Part shown: in pieces, positions 26,581 to 34,411 of the stretch
Layout of the letters: each line of letters starts with the position of its first letter
Position numbering within the stretch: position 1 is the stretch's first letter
Assembly: GCA_002413745.1 (NCBI GenBank)
Contig: DHXP01000012.1
Span: 1-64,000, forward strand
Reading direction: 5' to 3'
DNA from: Flavobacterium sp. UBA5153
GTDB taxonomy: Bacteria > Bacteroidota > Bacteroidia > Flavobacteriales > Flavobacteriaceae
Length of the DNA: 64,000 nt
Position numbers and translations under genes: made by a program
Notes under the pieces: model-generated
What the model saw: the letters and a program-made list of their open reading frames with translations, nothing else
Told to the model about the DNA's origin: nothing
Database searches by the model: none

Positions 26581-27927
26581 TTATAGGTTTAGTTCACTGT
26601 CCACGTTGGCACGATTCAAGATATTTTCGGGAAGTGCTTTTTTGGCTTTGGCACCCATTTTCTTCAATTTTTCCACACTCGTGATGAGGTTTCCTTTACC
26701 CTCAACGAGTTTATTCATCGCACCTTGGTATTCGACTTTGCTTTCGTCTATTTTTTTTCCAATTTTAATTAAATCAGCCACAAAACCCTCGAATTTATCG
26801 TATAAAGCTCCAGCTTGTCGCGCAATTTCAAAAGCATTTTCCTGTTGTTTTTGGTTGGCCCACATACTGTCAATCGTTCTTAAAGTTGCTAAAAGGGTAG
26901 AAGGCGTCACGATTACAATATTTTTTTCGAAAGCTTTATTGTATAAGGTTGTGTCTTCATTCAATGCCAAAGCAAAGGCGGGTTCCATCGGAATAAAAAG
27001 CAACACAAAATCAGGACTTTCTATTTGGTATAAATCATGATAATTTTTTTCTCCCAATTGCTCCACGTGGCGTTTTATAGAATTGACGTGCTCTTTTAAA
27101 TAGCCGTTTTTCAAACTGTCATCTTCTTCGTTGATGAATTTTTCATAAGCGGTCAATGACACTTTCGAATCGACAATCATCTTTTTTCCGTCAGGAAGAT
27201 TGATAACTACGTCAGGAAAAACACGTTGACCACCTTCGTTGGTGTGAGATTGTTGCACATAATATTCTCGGTCTTTTTCTAATCCCGATTTTTCGAGAAC
27301 TCTTTCCAGCACCAGTTCGCCCCAATTTCCCTGCATTTTGCTGTCGCCTTTCAAAGCCTTTGTCAGGTTGATGGTTTCCTTGCTCATTTGGATATTCATT
27401 TCGCGCAAGCCCAGTATTTGTTGGCGTAAAGCCGCGTGATAATCGATACTTTCTTTGTGCGTGTCTTCGACTTTCTTCTCGAACAATTGTATTTTATCCT
27501 GCAAAGGCGAAAGAATATTTTTCATATTCTCCTTATTTTGCTCGGTAAACTTGCTTGATTTTTCGTCCAGGATTTTATTGGCCAAATTCTCGAATTCCTT
27601 GGTAAACTTTTCTTGTAATTTTTCGACTTCTTCCTTTTGTTCTTTGTTGCGTTGCCAAAGATTTTCAAAATCGACTTCCTTCTTGGTGAGTTGAATGTTG
27701 ATGGCTTCTTTTTCGTTGCGAATGCTTTCTTTTTCTTGATTGGTTTGTTGCAGTTGTTTGTCCAAAGCCGTTTTTTCAATTAAATATTGCTCTTTTAAAT
27801 CATTCAGTTTTTCTTCTAGAAATGTTTTTTCAGACAGTGATTTGGCAGAAAAAAGTAATTTTCCAATGAAAACACCAATGGCAAGAGCGACAATAAACAG
27901 CAATAAAAACGGGAGCATATTTGACAT
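26581..27927 (-). CDS. rmuC: DNA recombination protein RmuC
   Basis: 448 residues: one N-terminal membrane helix (MLPFLLLFIVALAIGVFIGK), a coiled coil from about 35 to 170 rich in Glu, Lys and Gln, then the RmuC nuclease-like core with MQGNWGELVLERVLEKSGLE, FPDVVINLPDGKKMIVDSKV and LLFIPMEPAFALAL. The PD-(D/E)xK-type D..E/D-x-K residues are visible in VINLPDGKKMIVDSKVS. RmuC limits inversions at short inverted repeats and acts in some anti-phage contexts. Monocistronic here. Confidence 0.92.
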   Translation of the reverse strand: MSNMLPFLLLFIVALAIGVFIGKLLFSAKSLSEKTFLEEKLNDLKEQYLIEKTALDKQLQQTNQEKESIRNEKEAINIQLTKKEVDFENLWQRNKEQKEEVEKLQEKFTKEFENLANKILDEKSSKFTEQNKENMKNILSPLQDKIQLFEKKVEDTHKESIDYHAALRQQILGLREMNIQMSKETINLTKALKGDSKMQGNWGELVLERVLEKSGLEKDREYYVQQSHTNEGGQRVFPDVVINLPDGKKMIVDSKVSLTAYEKFINEEDDSLKNGYLKEHVNSIKRHVEQLGEKNYHDLYQIESPDFVLLFIPMEPAFALALNEDTTLYNKAFEKNIVIVTPSTLLATLRTIDSMWANQKQQENAFEIARQAGALYDKFEGFVADLIKIGKKIDESKVEYQGAMNKLVEGKGNLITSVEKLKKMGAKAKKALPENILNRANVDSELNL

Positions 27928-28116
27928 AAAAGGATTGTTTTTGTAAAAAAGTAAAAGTAAGGAATATTATCAATTTAAGAATGTATAAGAAGATAATTTG
28001 AAAAATGTATTTTTAGATTTTAGGATTAAATCAATTTATCCTAATTGAATTGGAATATTTAGAGTTTATTTTTTTTTATAATAATTTTTTGAGAATATAA
28101 GAAATAGACAAAATAA

Positions 28117-28154
28117 AACAAGCCAACAAGAAATTTAGTTCTTGTTGGCTTATC
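28117..28154 (-). terminator. Rho-independent terminator
   Basis: AGCCAACAAGAA (28121-28132) and TTCTTGTTGGCT (28139-28150) form a perfect 12-bp stem. The A-rich stretch at 28111-28120 gives a U run on the minus strand. It ends the gene at 28172-28537. Confidence 0.8.
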
Positions 28155-28171
28155 ATAAACAAAATACAGGA

Positions 28172-28537
28172 TTATTCGTCTAGCTTTATATTTCCTCTGT
28201 CCTTATGATTATCGGGATTTGAATTAGGATATCGGTGTGCTGTAATATCAGAGTTGTGGTCTTTGTTTTCGATCATTCTTTGTGTTTCTTTATCTGAAAA
28301 AATCTCAAGGCTAGAACTCGGATTTTCATTATCGGCGCCAGTATTTTGTTCTGGATTGGCATCAACATTGCGTGCTCTGTGGACAATTTTTTGTTCTCCA
28401 CTGCTATTGGTTTCAACTTCTGCCACAAGTTTTGTTGCTGCTGGATCGTAATTTTCAGTTGAATTTTCGGCACTGAATTCATCTGCTGTATTTTGCTTAT
28501 TGTTCATTTTTTTTGAACCTAAATCAGTACTTTCCAT
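28172..28537 (-). CDS. Acidic, disordered hypothetical protein
   Basis: 121 residues, rich in Asn, Glu, Asp and Ser, with no hydrophobic core, signal or recognised motif. A short conserved-looking patch is KLVAEVETNSSGEQKIVHRA; the end RYPNSNPDNHKDRGNIKLDE is charged. It has its own terminator downstream, supporting a real transcript. Similar disordered proteins are common in Flavobacterium. Function unknown. An internal ATG at residue 11 is an alternative start. Confidence 0.6.
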   Translation of the reverse strand: MESTDLGSKKMNNKQNTADEFSAENSTENYDPAATKLVAEVETNSSGEQKIVHRARNVDANPEQNTGADNENPSSSLEIFSDKETQRMIENKDHNSDITAHRYPNSNPDNHKDRGNIKLDE

Positions 28538-28678
28538 AATGTTTTATTTTAGAGTTACTATTGTCAATTTTTATAAAGATATTCTATTTGGTTATGGTAA
28601 TGCAATCATTTAACATAGGTTTTGGTTTGTGGGTATAAATGTATCGCTACGCAATTTTTAATGTTACCAAAACAAAAC

Positions 28679-28686
28679 TATATTTG
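28679..28686 (+). promoter_or_regulatory. Perfect -7 box TATATTTG upstream of the pseudouridine synthase
   Basis: TATATTTG matches the Bacteroidota TAnnTTTG consensus and lies 22 bp before the ATG at 28709, giving a leader of about 15 nt. No clear -33 TTG was found. Confidence 0.45.
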
Positions 28687-28708
28687 CTTTCTCTAAATTA
28701 AAATATAA

Positions 28709-29278
28709 ATGAACCACTCTCATTTCATTATTCACAAGCCTTATGGTTATTTGAGTCAATTTATTTATGAATTGAAACGGAAAAAGAAACTCTTGGGCGA
28801 ATTGCACGATTTTCCATTAGGAACAATGGCAATTGGTCGTCTTGACGAGGATTCCGAAGGATTATTGTTGCTTACTACTGACGGAAAAATGAGTGAAATC
28901 GTTCGAAGTAAAAAAGTCGACAAAGAATATTATGTGCAAGTTGACGGTATCATCAATCAGGAAGCCATTGATAAAATGAAAGAGGGCGTGGAAATTGGAT
29001 TTAACGGAACAAAATATACAACTAAACCTTGCCAATCATCTCTAATTAATGAAATACCGGCTTTTGGAGCAAGAGGAAAAAAAATAAGGGACGAACGTCA
29101 CGGGCCAACTTCCTGGGCTTCCATAACGGTCAATGAAGGAAAGTTTCGCCAAGTCCGAAAAATGACGGCGGCCGTTGGATTCCCAACCTTGCGATTGATT
29201 AGAGTTCGGATAGGAAACGTATATTTGAACGATTTGCAAGCTGGGGAAGTAGTTGAGGTTGAAAGTTTTTTTTCGTAA
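28709..29278 (+). CDS. rluE: 23S rRNA pseudouridine synthase, RluE/RsuA family
   Basis: 189 residues without an S4 domain. The catalytic motif GRLDEDSEGLLLLT has Asp46 as nucleophile; FIIHKPYGYLSQF at the start and RQVRKMTAAVGFPTLRLIRV near the end are the RsuA/RluE family signatures. It isomerises a uridine in rRNA; RluE modifies U2457 of 23S rRNA in E. coli, and this compact form is closest to that. Followed by a REP-type repeat and trmL, another RNA modification gene on the same strand. Confidence 0.85.
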   Translation: MNHSHFIIHKPYGYLSQFIYELKRKKKLLGELHDFPLGTMAIGRLDEDSEGLLLLTTDGKMSEIVRSKKVDKEYYVQVDGIINQEAIDKMKEGVEIGFNGTKYTTKPCQSSLINEIPAFGARGKKIRDERHGPTSWASITVNEGKFRQVRKMTAAVGFPTLRLIRVRIGNVYLNDLQAGEVVEVESFFS

Positions 29279-29280
29279 TC

Positions 29281-29350
29281 TTGTCATTTCGACAAAGGAG
29301 AAATCTCATTAATTAATTGATGTGAGATTCCTCGTGCCTCGGAATGACAA
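29281..29350. repeat. REP-like nested inverted repeat
   Basis: TTGTCATT (29281-29288) is inverted at 29343-29350 (AATGACAA) and AATCTCA (29302-29308) at 29323-29329 (TGAGATT), forming a 70-nt hairpin between two RNA-modification genes. This type of GTCATTTCGAC...GAGGAATGAC element is recurrent in Bacteroidota intergenic DNA. Confidence 0.6.
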
Positions 29351-29367
29351 AATAATCAAATAAATAT

Positions 29368-29823
29368 ATGTTAAACATTGTTTTAGTAGAACCCGAAATC
29401 CCCAACAATACCGGAAATATTGGCCGTTTGTGTGTGGGTACCGAAAGCCGTTTGCACCTGATTCATCCGTTTGGGTTTGTCATTAATGATAAAAACTTGA
29501 AACGTTCGGGTTTGGATTATTGGGGACATTTGGATGTTACCGAATATCAAAATAGCGAAGAATGGATTGCCAAAGTTTCCGACAAATCCCGAGTTTTCTT
29601 GATGAGTTCCCACGCCGAGAAATCTATTTATGAAGCCGATTTTCAGGATGGAGATTGGTTGGTTTTCGGGAAGGAAAGTGTGGGATTGAGTGAGGAATTT
29701 TTAAATCTATTTGAAAACCATTTGACGATTCCAATGTCGAATTTGATTCGAAGTTTTAATATCGCCAATTCGGTTGCGTTTGTTATTGGCGAAGCCAAGA
29801 GGCAGATTAGCTTGAAGATTTAA
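29368..29823 (+). CDS. trmL: tRNA (cytidine/uridine-34 2'-O)-methyltransferase TrmL
   Basis: 151 residues, the normal length of this minimal SPOUT enzyme. It opens with MLNIVLVEPEIPNNTGNIGR, whose PNNTGNIGR motif binds the substrate, and ends with the trefoil knot: VFGKESVGL, IPMSNLIRSFNIANSVAF. It methylates the ribose at the wobble position of tRNA-Leu. The last four bases overlap the stop of the convergent ABC ATPase gene. Confidence 0.93.
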   Translation: MLNIVLVEPEIPNNTGNIGRLCVGTESRLHLIHPFGFVINDKNLKRSGLDYWGHLDVTEYQNSEEWIAKVSDKSRVFLMSSHAEKSIYEADFQDGDWLVFGKESVGLSEEFLNLFENHLTIPMSNLIRSFNIANSVAFVIGEAKRQISLKI

Positions 29824-30602
29824 GAAATCACAAACTTCCCTTTTTCGCCATCAAAAACGATGTGTTCGTCTTTAAATAAAGTATTGAAGCTTCCTTTTGT
29901 AATCAAATTGCAAGGTTGATCCTGAACGACATTTTCGGGAGTCATAATAATTATTTCGTCGCTCAATTGTATCGCCAAATCTATGTCGTGAGTAGAAAAT
30001 AATATACATTTTTGGGTTTCTTCGGTAAGTTTCTTCAATAATTTAAAAACCGAAACTTTATGCAATAAATCCAAGTGTGTTGTGGGTTCGTCCAAAATAA
30101 TCAACGGAGTGTCCTGTGCCAAAGCTCGTGCAATCAAAACTTTTTGTAATTGTCCGTCACTGATTTCGTAATGTTTTTTTGTTGCCAAATGGCCAATTTG
30201 CGTGAGTTCCATTGCTTCGTTGACTTTTGCAAAATCTACTTCGGTTAATTTTCCAATCCAATTGGTATAGGGTTGTCTTCCCAAAGCGATGAGTTCAAAA
30301 ACGGTCAAGTTGCTTGGGGGCAATTTTTCGGTAAGGACTACACTTAGATTTTTTGCCAAGGTTAGCGCCTCTAATTTGTGAATGTCTTTTCCGTTAAGCA
30401 AAACGGTTCCCGAAATGGGTTTTTGGATTCCAGTTATTGTTCTTAAAAGAGTTGATTTTCCAATCCCATTGGCACCAATTAAGGTAATTAATTTTCCTTC
30501 CTTTAAATTTAAGTTTAGATTTTCGGCAATGGTATATGTTGAGCTTTTGGTTTTATAACCAATGCTTAAATTTGAAGTGGAAAGGATGTTATTATGGCTC
30601 AT
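29820..30602 (-). CDS. btuD: ABC transporter ATP-binding protein, B12/iron-chelate type
   Basis: 260 residues. Walker A GANGIGKST (near 44), Q-loop, signature YEISDGQLQKVLIARAL with Asp replacing the first Gly of LSGGQ, Walker B LIILDEPTTHLD and switch His in STHDIDLA. This is the FecE/BtuD group. With the permease at 31249 and lipoprotein at 32282 it forms an importer; the B12 riboswitch and receptor gene next door argue for cobalamin or a precursor rather than iron. Separated from the permease by a GxxExxY gene. Confidence 0.82.
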   Translation of the reverse strand: MSHNNILSTSNLSIGYKTKSSTYTIAENLNLNLKEGKLITLIGANGIGKSTLLRTITGIQKPISGTVLLNGKDIHKLEALTLAKNLSVVLTEKLPPSNLTVFELIALGRQPYTNWIGKLTEVDFAKVNEAMELTQIGHLATKKHYEISDGQLQKVLIARALAQDTPLIILDEPTTHLDLLHKVSVFKLLKKLTEETQKCILFSTHDIDLAIQLSDEIIIMTPENVVQDQPCNLITKGSFNTLFKDEHIVFDGEKGKFVIS

Positions 30603-30699
30603 TTTTATTTAGATTTTTTTAAACACATAGAAACATAGTTTTTTGGATTCTATAAAAGAGTTTATAGTTGAAACTTTGTTTCAAACATAGCGAAATAGT

Positions 30700-31113
30700 T
30701 TACTTTTCGGGTAAATTTTTAAAATATTCGTTTACAAAAGTTTTCTGCCCTTCTTTGAAAATATTGAAACAATTAAAATTAATTAAAATGCCTTTTGGAG
30801 CTTTTAAAAGTTTCATATAGGTCAGAAGCTGAGCTTCAAATATAGGATTTGGTTGTATTACTGATTTTAATTCTACAACTAAACAATTTTCAATCAATAA
30901 GTCACATTTAAAATCTATTTTTAGTTCTTTGGTTTTATAAATTAGAGGAACTTTCATCTCCGTGGAGAAATTTATTTTTCTCTGGGATAATTCTTCTTTT
31001 ATGCACTGATGATAAACACTTTCGAGCAAACCTCTCCCCATTATTTTATGCACTTCTATGGCAGAACCAATAACTTCATAAGTTAAATCGTCTAAATATT
31101 TTTGTGTTATCAT
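30700..31113 (-). CDS. GxxExxY-family protein
   Basis: 137 residues. Motif GRGLLESVYHQCI gives the name-giving G-x-x-E-x-x-Y; FKCDLLIENCLVVELKSV has a D...E-x-K arrangement like PD-(D/E)xK nucleases. The family is widespread in Bacteroidota, often moving near repeats, with unknown function. It lies between btuC and btuD with gaps of 135 and 97 bp, so it looks like an insertion into the transporter operon. Confidence 0.8.
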   Translation of the reverse strand: MITQKYLDDLTYEVIGSAIEVHKIMGRGLLESVYHQCIKEELSQRKINFSTEMKVPLIYKTKELKIDFKCDLLIENCLVVELKSVIQPNPIFEAQLLTYMKLLKAPKGILINFNCFNIFKEGQKTFVNEYFKNLPEK

Positions 31114-31248
31114 ATTTCGATTTTTTTTATTTAATAAGACATAATTATAGTTTTTAATTTTATACTATGAAAAATCGGAGATTTTGTTTCTATCATCATC
31201 TCTCAAAAAACTAGAAAAACTATGTTTCTATGCGTTTAAAAAAAAACA

Positions 31249-32280
31249 TTATGTAATCATTTTACGTTTTCTAATCAATAACCAAATCACGATTGGCGCT
31301 CCAAAAATAGAAGTCACGGCATTAATTGGCAACGTAATATCACTTCCCGGAAGTTGAGAAATACTGTCACATATAAGCATAATAATCGCTCCAAGAAGCA
31401 GCGTGCTCCAAAACAAAATTTTGTGATTGCTGGTTTGAAAAACTAACTTGGCAATGTGTGGAACGGCCAATCCGATGAAAGCAATTGGGCCGGCATAAGC
31501 GGTGATGCTTCCTGCCAAAATACTGGTGCCCAAAATAATAATCAATCGAGTCTTTTCATAATTCATTCCCAAACTTCGGGCATAGTTTTCGCCCAAAAGC
31601 AAGGCGTTCAAAGGTTTAATGCTCAAAAGGCTTAAAAGCAAACCAATTGCCACGCAAATTGACAAAATTACGATGGACGACCACGATAAATTGCCGAGGT
31701 TTCCCAATGACCAAAAGGTGAATTTTTGCAATTGTTCGGCCGTGCTAAAATAAGTGAGCGTTCCCACGATGGCACTGGTTAAACTCCCAAACATTAACCC
31801 GACAATCAATATTGCCATCGTGTCACGTAAGCGGTGTGAAACGGCTAAAACTGCCATTAAAACCAAGAAACTGCCCAAACTGGAAGCCAAAACAATTCCG
31901 TAAGAAGAAAGCAAAACCGAAGATAAACCGACAGGCAATAAAGTAGCTCCCAAAATAACCATTGCCACCCCTAAACTGGCACCGGAACTTAATCCCAATA
32001 CATAAGGTCCCGCCAATGGATTTCTGAACAAGGTTTGCATTAATAATCCGCTGATGGATAATCCCATTCCAACGAGAATTGCTGCGATGGCTTTGGGTAA
32101 TCGATAATTTATGATGATGTATTGCCAAGTTTCCTTGCTGGAATTTCCTCCTGTCAGGCTATTGAATACGTCTTTTATAGGAATGGAAACCGAGCCCAAG
32201 CTGATGTTGATTAAAAACAAGAACACGACTCCGATGATTAGGAAGGTAAAAAGAAAAGTATTTCGGTTGGTTTTGGTCAA
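31249..32280 (-). CDS. btuC: ABC transporter permease, FecCD/BtuC family
   Basis: 343 residues with about ten hydrophobic helices. Family landmarks: YRLPKAIAAILVGMGLSISG, LLMQTLFRNPLAGPYVLGLS, MLCDS-like GAIIMLICDSISQ and the ending LPINAVTSIFGAPIVIWLLI. It forms the inner-membrane channel for a corrinoid or iron chelate. The stop of the preceding lipoprotein gene lies one base from its start, so the two are translationally coupled. Confidence 0.85.
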   Translation of the reverse strand: MTKTNRNTFLFTFLIIGVVFLFLINISLGSVSIPIKDVFNSLTGGNSSKETWQYIIINYRLPKAIAAILVGMGLSISGLLMQTLFRNPLAGPYVLGLSSGASLGVAMVILGATLLPVGLSSVLLSSYGIVLASSLGSFLVLMAVLAVSHRLRDTMAILIVGLMFGSLTSAIVGTLTYFSTAEQLQKFTFWSLGNLGNLSWSSIVILSICVAIGLLLSLLSIKPLNALLLGENYARSLGMNYEKTRLIIILGTSILAGSITAYAGPIAFIGLAVPHIAKLVFQTSNHKILFWSTLLLGAIIMLICDSISQLPGSDITLPINAVTSIFGAPIVIWLLIRKRKMIT

Positions 32281-32281
32281 T

Positions 32282-33424
32282 TTATTCTAATTTCTGATAA
32301 AAAAAAAGTTTATGGTTAGGCAATAATTCGGGATGAAATATTTTGATTAAATCTTTCAAAACCCAGTCCGGTCGAGTTGGAGACCATTCGAAATAGATGA
32401 TTCCTCCTTTTGCCCCTTTATTTACCGCATACGAATATACTTTTTTATTTTTAAACGAAGCAAACTGATTGTAATGCGGATTGCTGTCGCTCATTTCTTT
32501 CAAGGAAGCAAAATTGCCGGGTGCAATCCAGAATTCGGCATTTTTAGCAAGTTCCAACACATTTTCAAAAGGCAAGGGTAAGCTGCCGGTTCCTTTGGTG
32601 TTTTTCCATAAATAATCGGACTGTGCATCCTTCAAAAATAAGGAAGCCCAACTCTCTCCTTGTGGTACGAACCATTGATTTTGGTACATTGAACCGCAAA
32701 GAACAGAGGGTCTTACAGTTGCTTTTTTGGCCAGAGCCAAAGTGTTGTTGTATGCTGCTTCAATCTCCGAAAAAACCGCATTTGCTTTGGAATCTAATTC
32801 GTATAAGGCGCCAAAAAGCTTAATCCATTCGGCTTTTCCAAGGGGTGATTGTTCATTCCAATCGCCGTCGAACATCACTTTTAGACCGCTTTTTTGCAGG
32901 TTATCCAAAATAGGATTACTATTATTTAAACCAAAGCCCACAATCACGTCTGGTTTCATATCGATTAAAACTTCGGTATTCAGGCTTTCATTGGTTCCGA
33001 CTTCCCTAATTTTTCCGGTGTCAATTAATTCCCGGGTTTTCTCGGAGGAAATATATGCCGTATTTGGGAAACCAATCAGTGTGTTTTCCACTCCCAACAA
33101 TTCCAGCGAAGGAATATGCGTGGTTGAAGTGACTACAATCGATTTTATTGGAATTGGAATAACGGTAAACTGCTTTAAGCTGTCGGGAATAATTCCGTTT
33201 TTTTCTTTGAGAATATAGGTGAAATTCTCTTTGGCTTCCGGCCAAGGATTAGTAATTTTAACTATCGAAAAGCCTTTGCGTTTGTAGATTTCCAATCCTT
33301 TTGCATACTGAATTGAATTCTCGGAAGTTGCAATTGTGTTCTTGGAAGTTTTGTTGTTTTGTTTGCATCCAATAAAGGAAATAACAAATAAAAAAAAGAG
33401 GAATTTAAAAAAAATGGATTTCAT
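32282..33424 (-). CDS. btuF: Corrinoid/iron-chelate binding lipoprotein
   Basis: 380 residues. Lipoprotein signal peptide with lipobox VISFIGC at residue 20. The body is a BtuF/FhuD-type periplasmic binding fold: IVVTSTTHIPSLELLGVENT, VEPN-like TEVLIDMKPDVIVGFGLNN, and GGIIYFEWSPTRPDWVLKDL near the end. It hands substrate to the BtuC-like permease. The upstream toxin gene ends 38 bp away on the same strand, leaving little room for a promoter or riboswitch of its own. Confidence 0.82.
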   Translation of the reverse strand: MKSIFFKFLFFLFVISFIGCKQNNKTSKNTIATSENSIQYAKGLEIYKRKGFSIVKITNPWPEAKENFTYILKEKNGIIPDSLKQFTVIPIPIKSIVVTSTTHIPSLELLGVENTLIGFPNTAYISSEKTRELIDTGKIREVGTNESLNTEVLIDMKPDVIVGFGLNNSNPILDNLQKSGLKVMFDGDWNEQSPLGKAEWIKLFGALYELDSKANAVFSEIEAAYNNTLALAKKATVRPSVLCGSMYQNQWFVPQGESWASLFLKDAQSDYLWKNTKGTGSLPLPFENVLELAKNAEFWIAPGNFASLKEMSDSNPHYNQFASFKNKKVYSYAVNKGAKGGIIYFEWSPTRPDWVLKDLIKIFHPELLPNHKLFFYQKLE

Positions 33425-33462
33425 AAAGTTTTTTTCAAGAAAGGCAAAGAGGCAATTGATTT

Positions 33463-33726
33463 TTAATAATGGCCTTTTAAGGAATAAACTATAATAATTT
33501 TTTCTTCTTCGAAAACCCGATATACTAAACGATGCTCGTTATTTATTCTTCTGCTCCAAAAACCGCTATAATGGTGTTTTAGAGCTTCGGGTTTTCCTAT
33601 TCCGGAATAGGGAGTTTCTAAAATTACTTCTAAAAGTTGGCGGATTTTCTTCAGAATTATTGGGTCATTTGCTTTTTTGAAATGTTTCAAATGTTCGGTT
33701 GCTTCTTTAGTAAAATCTATTTCCAT
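33463..33726 (-). CDS. Txe/YoeB-family toxin
   Basis: 87 residues of RelE-fold toxin: KEATEHLKHFKKANDPIILK, then ETPYSGIGKPEALKHHYSGF, WSRRINNEHRLVYRVFEEEK and the ending IIIVYSLKGHY. The catalytic Arg and C-terminal His-Tyr expected in YoeB are present. The family cleaves mRNA at the ribosomal A site. The gene overlaps its antitoxin by 10 bp. Confidence 0.88.
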   Translation of the reverse strand: MEIDFTKEATEHLKHFKKANDPIILKKIRQLLEVILETPYSGIGKPEALKHHYSGFWSRRINNEHRLVYRVFEEEKIIIVYSLKGHY

Positions 33727-33929
33727 ATATCATCAAGTTTCATTCTAGTAACTTTTCCGTCTTTCGCATCTTGAATGCTTCGTTCCATAGTGGCAACAAA
33801 TTCAGGACTATAAGCACTTTCTTCGGACTTGGTTTTAAAATTTTCAAACTTGATTTTCAATGCTTCAAGAAAAGCTTTGATCACTTTTTTTTCTTCATTG
33901 TTTTTTGGATGGACGATAATTGTTTCCAT
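33717..33929 (-). CDS. Antitoxin of the Txe/YoeB pair (DUF2683-like)
   Basis: 70 residues: a short N-terminal strand METIIVHPKNNEEKKVIKAF, a helix, then an acidic C-terminal part (SAYSPEFVATMERSIQDAKD) ending LDDIWK. This is the small non-Phd antitoxin seen before YoeB-like toxins in Bacteroidota. It comes first and overlaps the toxin start. A promoter TTG-21-TATATTTG lies just upstream. Confidence 0.78.
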   Translation of the reverse strand: METIIVHPKNNEEKKVIKAFLEALKIKFENFKTKSEESAYSPEFVATMERSIQDAKDGKVTRMKLDDIWK

Positions 33930-33946
33930 AATATCATTATTTGATA

Positions 33947-33978
33947 CAAATATATAAATAAAATTCTAATCATTTCAA
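33947..33978 (-). promoter_or_regulatory. Toxin-antitoxin promoter
   Basis: On the minus strand TTG (33978-33976), 21 bases, then TATATTTG (33954-33947), a full match to the Bacteroidota promoter pattern. It lies 17 bp before the antitoxin ATG at 33929 and could also carry the btuFC genes. Confidence 0.55.
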
Positions 33979-33990
33979 TTCCAAATATTC

Positions 33991-33998
33991 TACATTTG
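33991..33998 (+). promoter_or_regulatory. Promoter -7 box of the riboswitch-btuB transcript
   Basis: TACATTTG is a perfect TAnnTTTG box; transcription would begin near 34005, just before the cobalamin riboswitch. It is 37 bp from the divergent toxin-antitoxin -7 box. Confidence 0.5.
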
Positions 33999-34000
33999 CA

Positions 34001-34325
34001 GCCGTATTGAGGTTGCTGTTTTTAATTTTAAAACCGCATTAAAAGGGAATCAGGTGAGAGATTGCAGATTATAGATCATAGATTTCGGATTGTAAAAAAT
34101 CCTGAATTAAAAATCGAAAATCAAAAATCAAAAATCCTGGGCTGTACCCGCAACTGTAAGCTATCAAGCTTGTTGTTATCTACAAAACCATTGTTCAAAA
34201 ATTTAGGAATTAGTGATTTGGGAATTAGGATTAAAACAATCCTTAATCTAAAATCCTTAATCCTTAATCAGGAATGAGAAGGTAAACAACAAGACGCAAG
34301 CCAGGAGACCTGCCTGTTACATTGA
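34001..34325 (+). ncRNA. Cobalamin (AdoCbl) riboswitch with enlarged arms
   Basis: Conserved core blocks occur in order: AAAAGGGAATCAGGTG (34040-34055), GGGCTGTACCCGCAACTGTA (34138-34157) and the B12 box AAGCCAGGAGACCTGCCT (34298-34315). It ends 86 bp before the TonB receptor gene, which it should repress when cobalamin is bound. The stretches between the blocks (34060-34135 and 34165-34270) are unusually long, AT-rich and locally repetitive (AAAATC and CCTTAATC units), making the element about 325 nt versus about 200 in typical members. Confidence 0.92.
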
Positions 34326-34411
34326 GTATCAAACTTTCGGGAAAAAAGGTTTGGGTATGGGTAAATTCTATGCTTTTCTCCCATTTTTATCATTAAAAAT
34401 GTTTTATTAAA

